Origin: Bermanella sp. WJH001
GTDB lineage: Bacteria; Pseudomonadota; Gammaproteobacteria; Pseudomonadales; Oceanobacteraceae
Reading direction: 5' to 3'
Length of the DNA stretch: 64,000 bases
Assembly (NCBI RefSeq): GCF_030070105.1
Contig: NZ_JASJOO010000002.1
Location: forward strand, 1,426,001 to 1,490,000
The notes beneath the pieces are model-generated. The model had not been told where the DNA came from, did not search any database, and saw nothing but the letters and a program-made list of their open reading frames with translations. Below are positions 60,892-64,000 of the stretch, one piece after another. The position numbers and the translations under genes are program-made. Each line of letters opens with the position of its first letter. The stretch's first letter is position 1.

Positions 60892-60947
60892 TCTAGACGT
60901 TAGACGTTAGACGTTAGACGTTAGACGTTAGACGTTAGACGTTAGAC
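60892..60947 (+). repeat. Tandem heptamer array, seven copies of GTTAGAC plus one degenerate
   Basis: Begins one base after the gatB stop with the variant TCTAGAC (60892-60898) and continues as seven perfect GTTAGAC copies (60899-60947), then GTT and unrelated sequence. Same unit as the array at 14332-14373. No coding role. Confidence 0.95.
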
Positions 60948-60958
60948 GTTCTATTATT

Positions 60959-60991
60959 AAAACCGCTTGTGGCAACACAAGCGGTTTTTTT
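60959..60991 (+). terminator. Terminator of gatCAB
   Basis: AACCGCTTGTG, loop GCAA, CACAAGCGGTT followed by T5; flanking A bases lengthen the stem. Serves gatB and probably also the convergent regulator gene. Confidence 0.9.
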
Positions 60992-60998
60992 ATTCCTC

Positions 60999-63329
60999 TT
61001 AGGCGGCTAACAATTTATTAAATACAGATAGCTGCTGATTTAACAGCTGCTTATCTTTCTCATCAAGAGCGCACTGTTCAAGTACAAAATGGGCGGTGCG
61101 ATTCACGGTTTCCCAACGGGGATTTTTAGGCAGCGTCTGCACCGATAGATACTTATCTAAGGTTCGTGTTTTCGCTGTACTGCCATCCATATAAACACGC
61201 CACAATCGACTTTTTTCTGCTAATTCGGTTTTACTTTTACCACTGTATTTTTGCCACATGGCAATAGAATCCCGCACTAATTGAACCGTCACATCACGAA
61301 CATCTTGGTTGTTAGGAATAACCACCGCTTTAGAGTGATGAGCACGCTGAACTTTAAGCAATAGCTCTTCTTTTAAAACAGGTGCCACGACATAATCGGT
61401 AATACCCATACGAATACACTGGGCCAATTGTGTTTTATGGTAGGCATCCAATACTAATATGAAAGGTATTGCAGCATGTTCATTTCGAATTCGTTTAATA
61501 TCCTCAAGCACATAGGCATCCCAGCTTGCCACCTGCCAGATGATTAACTTTGGCCGAAACTTAACAATATTTTCTTGGCTGACACTCGCTTTAATTAAAT
61601 AAAAATACTCCGACAGTGTCTCAGCGATAATACCGGTCGCATCTTGATTAAATAAAACCGGCTCAGCAAGGTTATTCCCCAAGTATTCGATTGCAGGGTC
61701 TTTATCACCGCTCGGTGAGTTTTGTAGCGTGTTTGCAACATCTAATACAAAGCTCATGGTGGTGGTATTAGATAACCTGTGAATATTTAGCGTACTGCCC
61801 ATAGTACTCAGCACATGATGAACCGAGTTTAATTCATCATGCAGCATTTCTTGATTATGAATAACCTTATTCAATATAAACTCAAATTTAATTTTTTTAT
61901 GAGAATGGGTGACACACAAACTAGCCGCTAAACCATCGCGCTCGGCCATTCGCGCTAACACCAATATAATATCTTGAAGATCATCTTGGTTATGCTTTAA
62001 AACCAAGGTGTCATCATCAATGTAAATAGGCAAGTTGAGCACATTACAATACAGCTCAATAGACTGGCGCCATTGTTTGAGTGTGTAGCTTTCTTGCTCT
62101 GTGGTTTGCGTGTATTTATGTTTTAAGAAATCAGCACTGCGATCAATACTGGTTTTCACATACAACAACAACTGTGACTCCCGCTTACGGTGTTGCCATA
62201 ATATGAACAACTGTAATGCCACAAAAAAGACCAACCCAAACTGGGCTAATGGACGAGATTGAATATAAAGATGAGTGTAAAGGTAATCGTGGAAGACCAA
62301 AAACGTCCAGCCTATGAAACTGGTAACAAACAAGCCAATCAATGGCTCTTTTTGTTTGATTAATAAAGCCAGCATAACCGATATATAAATAACGGTGATC
62401 ACCCCCATTATTTGATTCACCTGACCAAACTGAGTAAAAATGACAGAAGGTAACAAGAGTGTAGCGACGATCAAACCCAGTGACAGTATTGCCATAACAT
62501 GAGGGAATATCATTTTTTTAATGTCAAAAAAACGATGAAAGAAATAAATAAACAAAGGTAACGCAGTAAAAAGCAAAATATGTTCTAAGCGCTGCCAGTT
62601 TTGCCAAGATATAAACGAAATAAAATCATAGGCAATGCGCTCTCCCACCATCACACTGCGTAAAGCAATCGCCCAAACAAACAATGCAAAAAAGATATGG
62701 CTGGTATGGCCGTGGCGAGACACGTTTCTAGCTAATAAGTAGATAGATACCACCATTAAGAAACTAAATACCATGGCATCTAACAGTTTGCTTTGATCAC
62801 GCAAAGCATGGCGATGCTCATCATTTGCAATTAATAAATTGTGCCAAACGCCACCTTCTTTATGGTGAAAATTACTCACATGCAAAATTAAGTCATATTG
62901 TGAAGCAGGCACCAATGATAAAACATCTGGGCCAAACTCAGGCTGCTCCGTGCGCGCCACATGAGAGACGATTCCTCGTTGATACCTCAACTCCCCGTTT
63001 ACCCACAAACTCATGGCACTGGGTACATCAGGGATACGCAAATAATACGGCTGCGCTTTGGGTACAATCACACGTAAACGCAGTGTGGCAAACCCCTGCG
63101 GTGAGTACGTGCCTTGTTTGTGCCATAAGCCAGGTAGCAGCAAGCCATCACGCATAGGTGCATTAATATTTGTATGCAGCTCTTGCCAATCAAACGCCCA
63201 AAGGCCGTTAAGAGCCACTGGGCCTTGGTGTAAATCATCCGTTGAAATGGTTTTTTCTGGGAGCGAAAAACAAGTAAGAGGGATCATCCATCCCAATATA
63301 AAAGCAGCTAACTTCATGTCATTTATCAT
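60999..63329 (-). CDS. Seven-transmembrane hybrid regulator with pseudokinase and pseudoreceiver
   Basis: 776 residues. Signal peptide or first helix (MKLAAFILGWMIPLTCFS), an N-terminal beta-jellyroll (about 30-185) of the 7TMR-DISM extracellular type with sugar-binding-like motifs (LNGLWAFDW, LPGLWHK, WVNGELRYQRG), about seven helices (190-385), a HATPase-like region (about 415-555) with no N-box or glycine boxes, then a receiver-like domain (about 580-668) where the phosphoacceptor Asp is Gln599, the Thr is Asp and the Lys is Ala (DYVVAPV). The C-terminal 105 residues (KSKTELAEKSRLW...RTLDKYL) look like a DNA-binding or effector domain I cannot name. Likely a phosphorylation-independent membrane signalling protein. 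M5 (63317) is an alternative start. Confidence 0.7.
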   Translation of the reverse strand: MINDMKLAAFILGWMIPLTCFSLPEKTISTDDLHQGPVALNGLWAFDWQELHTNINAPMRDGLLLPGLWHKQGTYSPQGFATLRLRVIVPKAQPYYLRIPDVPSAMSLWVNGELRYQRGIVSHVARTEQPEFGPDVLSLVPASQYDLILHVSNFHHKEGGVWHNLLIANDEHRHALRDQSKLLDAMVFSFLMVVSIYLLARNVSRHGHTSHIFFALFVWAIALRSVMVGERIAYDFISFISWQNWQRLEHILLFTALPLFIYFFHRFFDIKKMIFPHVMAILSLGLIVATLLLPSVIFTQFGQVNQIMGVITVIYISVMLALLIKQKEPLIGLFVTSFIGWTFLVFHDYLYTHLYIQSRPLAQFGLVFFVALQLFILWQHRKRESQLLLYVKTSIDRSADFLKHKYTQTTEQESYTLKQWRQSIELYCNVLNLPIYIDDDTLVLKHNQDDLQDIILVLARMAERDGLAASLCVTHSHKKIKFEFILNKVIHNQEMLHDELNSVHHVLSTMGSTLNIHRLSNTTTMSFVLDVANTLQNSPSGDKDPAIEYLGNNLAEPVLFNQDATGIIAETLSEYFYLIKASVSQENIVKFRPKLIIWQVASWDAYVLEDIKRIRNEHAAIPFILVLDAYHKTQLAQCIRMGITDYVVAPVLKEELLLKVQRAHHSKAVVIPNNQDVRDVTVQLVRDSIAMWQKYSGKSKTELAEKSRLWRVYMDGSTAKTRTLDKYLSVQTLPKNPRWETVNRTAHFVLEQCALDEKDKQLLNQQLSVFNKLLAA

Positions 63330-63544
63330 TATTTTTTGGCCATAGTACGCATTATGCCGCCCCTACCATACGCCCAAACACGCCATCGTATTTAAATTTA
63401 CAGGTCAATTCACTTTGACCTCCTTTAGCCTCATTTTTCATGGCGATACAGACACAAATAGACTTTATTCACAGCAGGCGAAGATTTAACCATCTAACCC
63501 TCACAGCAACCTAAAAATTAAAATAATCATAATAGAGGTGCCCC

Positions 63545-64000
63545 ATGAGATTACTGAACATCACATTGGCCATTTTGTGCCTAAGTGTCAGCAGTTTAAC
63601 CCTCGCTTACCCTGGCGTTTTCCCACAATCTACCTTTCAAAACCTAGATTACGGTTTATATTGGTTTGGTGATAACGACAACTACGAGAAAGCCCAAGCG
63701 GGTTACAGCAACGCTTATTACAACAAAAGCGCGCCAACCATTATTTATATCCACGGCTGGCAAAATGGCTCAAGCCAAGCAAAAAACCGCGAAACGTTTA
63801 ATCGCAGCGATAGCGGCGGCCCAGATGTGGATCTGGCTTACGCTTGGCGTCGCGCGGGTTACAACGTGGGTATATTGTACTGGAATCAATTTGCTGACGA
63901 AGGTGAAGTAAAAGACGCTGAAGCCAAAATTTGGAGCAAAAGTGGCCCTCGCGCCATGCGCTGGCGTGACCATAATGGCACCTACCGCTCAGGTCCAAGC
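63545..64000 (+). CDS. Secreted alpha/beta-hydrolase, N-terminal part (cut by window edge)
   Basis: Open frame from ATG 63545 (GAGGT about eight bases ahead) to the window end, 152 codons seen. Sec-type signal peptide (MRLLNITLAILCLSVSSLTLA, cleavage near residue 21-24), then mature sequence with IIYIHGWQNGSS, the HG oxyanion motif of lipase-like hydrolases, followed by AYAWRRAGYNVGILYW. The nucleophile elbow is outside the window. Function beyond a hydrolase fold is not settled. Confidence 0.65.
   Translation, partial: MRLLNITLAILCLSVSSLTLAYPGVFPQSTFQNLDYGLYWFGDNDNYEKAQAGYSNAYYNKSAPTIIYIHGWQNGSSQAKNRETFNRSDSGGPDVDLAYAWRRAGYNVGILYWNQFADEGEVKDAEAKIWSKSGPRAMRWRDHNGTYRSGPS

Overview
The window reads as core chromosome of a gammaproteobacterium, most likely a marine member of the Oceanospirillales or a close relative. 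Base composition is moderate, the peptidoglycan ligase MurE carries the meso-diaminopimelate motif DNPR, outer-membrane systems (Lpt, Mla, TonB receptor, LpoA) show a Gram-negative envelope, and from memory the gene order follows the Pseudomonas blocks dcw / rnpB-rsmI-lpoA-yraN-gmhA / sspBA-petABC-rpsI-rplM / his-murA-mla / kdsD-lpt-rpoN-pts / yhdP-rng-maf-mreDCB / gatCAB. The species cannot be fixed from the sequence alone.

Layout. 1-8,840 (minus): the first part of the division and cell wall cluster, transcribed mraZ-rsmH-ftsL-ftsI-murE-murF-mraY-murD-ftsW (ftsW cut by the window edge), with a sigma70-type promoter and a three-box MraZ operator at 8,858-8,930. 9,000-10,200: a possible 34-codon small gene and an unrecognised lipoprotein. 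10,204-10,578: RNase P RNA (minus). 10,636-14,324: rsmI, and divergently lpoA-yraN-gmhA. 14,463-19,402 (minus): sspA-sspB, the cytochrome bc1 operon petA-petB-petC, and rplM-rpsI. 19,583-30,514 is the most variable part: a small membrane protein, a 1,415-residue subtilase lipoprotein, prfC, the ABC-F gene ybiT, a TonB-dependent receptor and ytoQ. 30,533-38,549 (minus): mlaF-mlaE-mlaD-mlaC-mlaB, ibaG, murA, hisG-hisD-hisC. 38,699-48,162 (plus): yrbG-kdsD-lptC-lptA-lptB-rpoN-hpf-ptsN-rapZ-npr, then mgtE and darP. 48,183-57,521 (minus): mreB-mreC-mreD-maf-rng-yhdP-nit. 57,666-60,891 (plus): gatC-gatA-gatB. 60,999-63,329 (minus): a seven-transmembrane hybrid regulator. 63,545-end (plus): the start of a secreted alpha/beta-hydrolase.

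The genes form an envelope-building programme: precursor synthesis (MurA, MurE, MurF, MraY, MurD), septal synthesis (FtsI, FtsL, FtsW, LpoA), rod shape (MreBCD), LPS precursor and export (GmhA, KdsD, LptABC), phospholipid homeostasis (Mla, YhdP) and the nitrogen PTS/sigma54 regulators (RpoN, Hpf, PtsN, RapZ, NPr).

No defence system, prophage, CRISPR array or insertion sequence is visible. The unusual items are: a 125-nt nested palindrome between hisD and hisC; arrays of the same heptamer GTTAGAC at two loci 46 kb apart, each in a convergent gap before a terminator; mreC, whose family-length N-terminus is only reachable from an ATT start codon; clean local absence of kdsC and of the pair pmbA/tldD; a membrane regulator whose receiver domain has lost its signature residues; and a small ORF with a very strong Shine-Dalgarno sequence. 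Absence statements apply to this window only.
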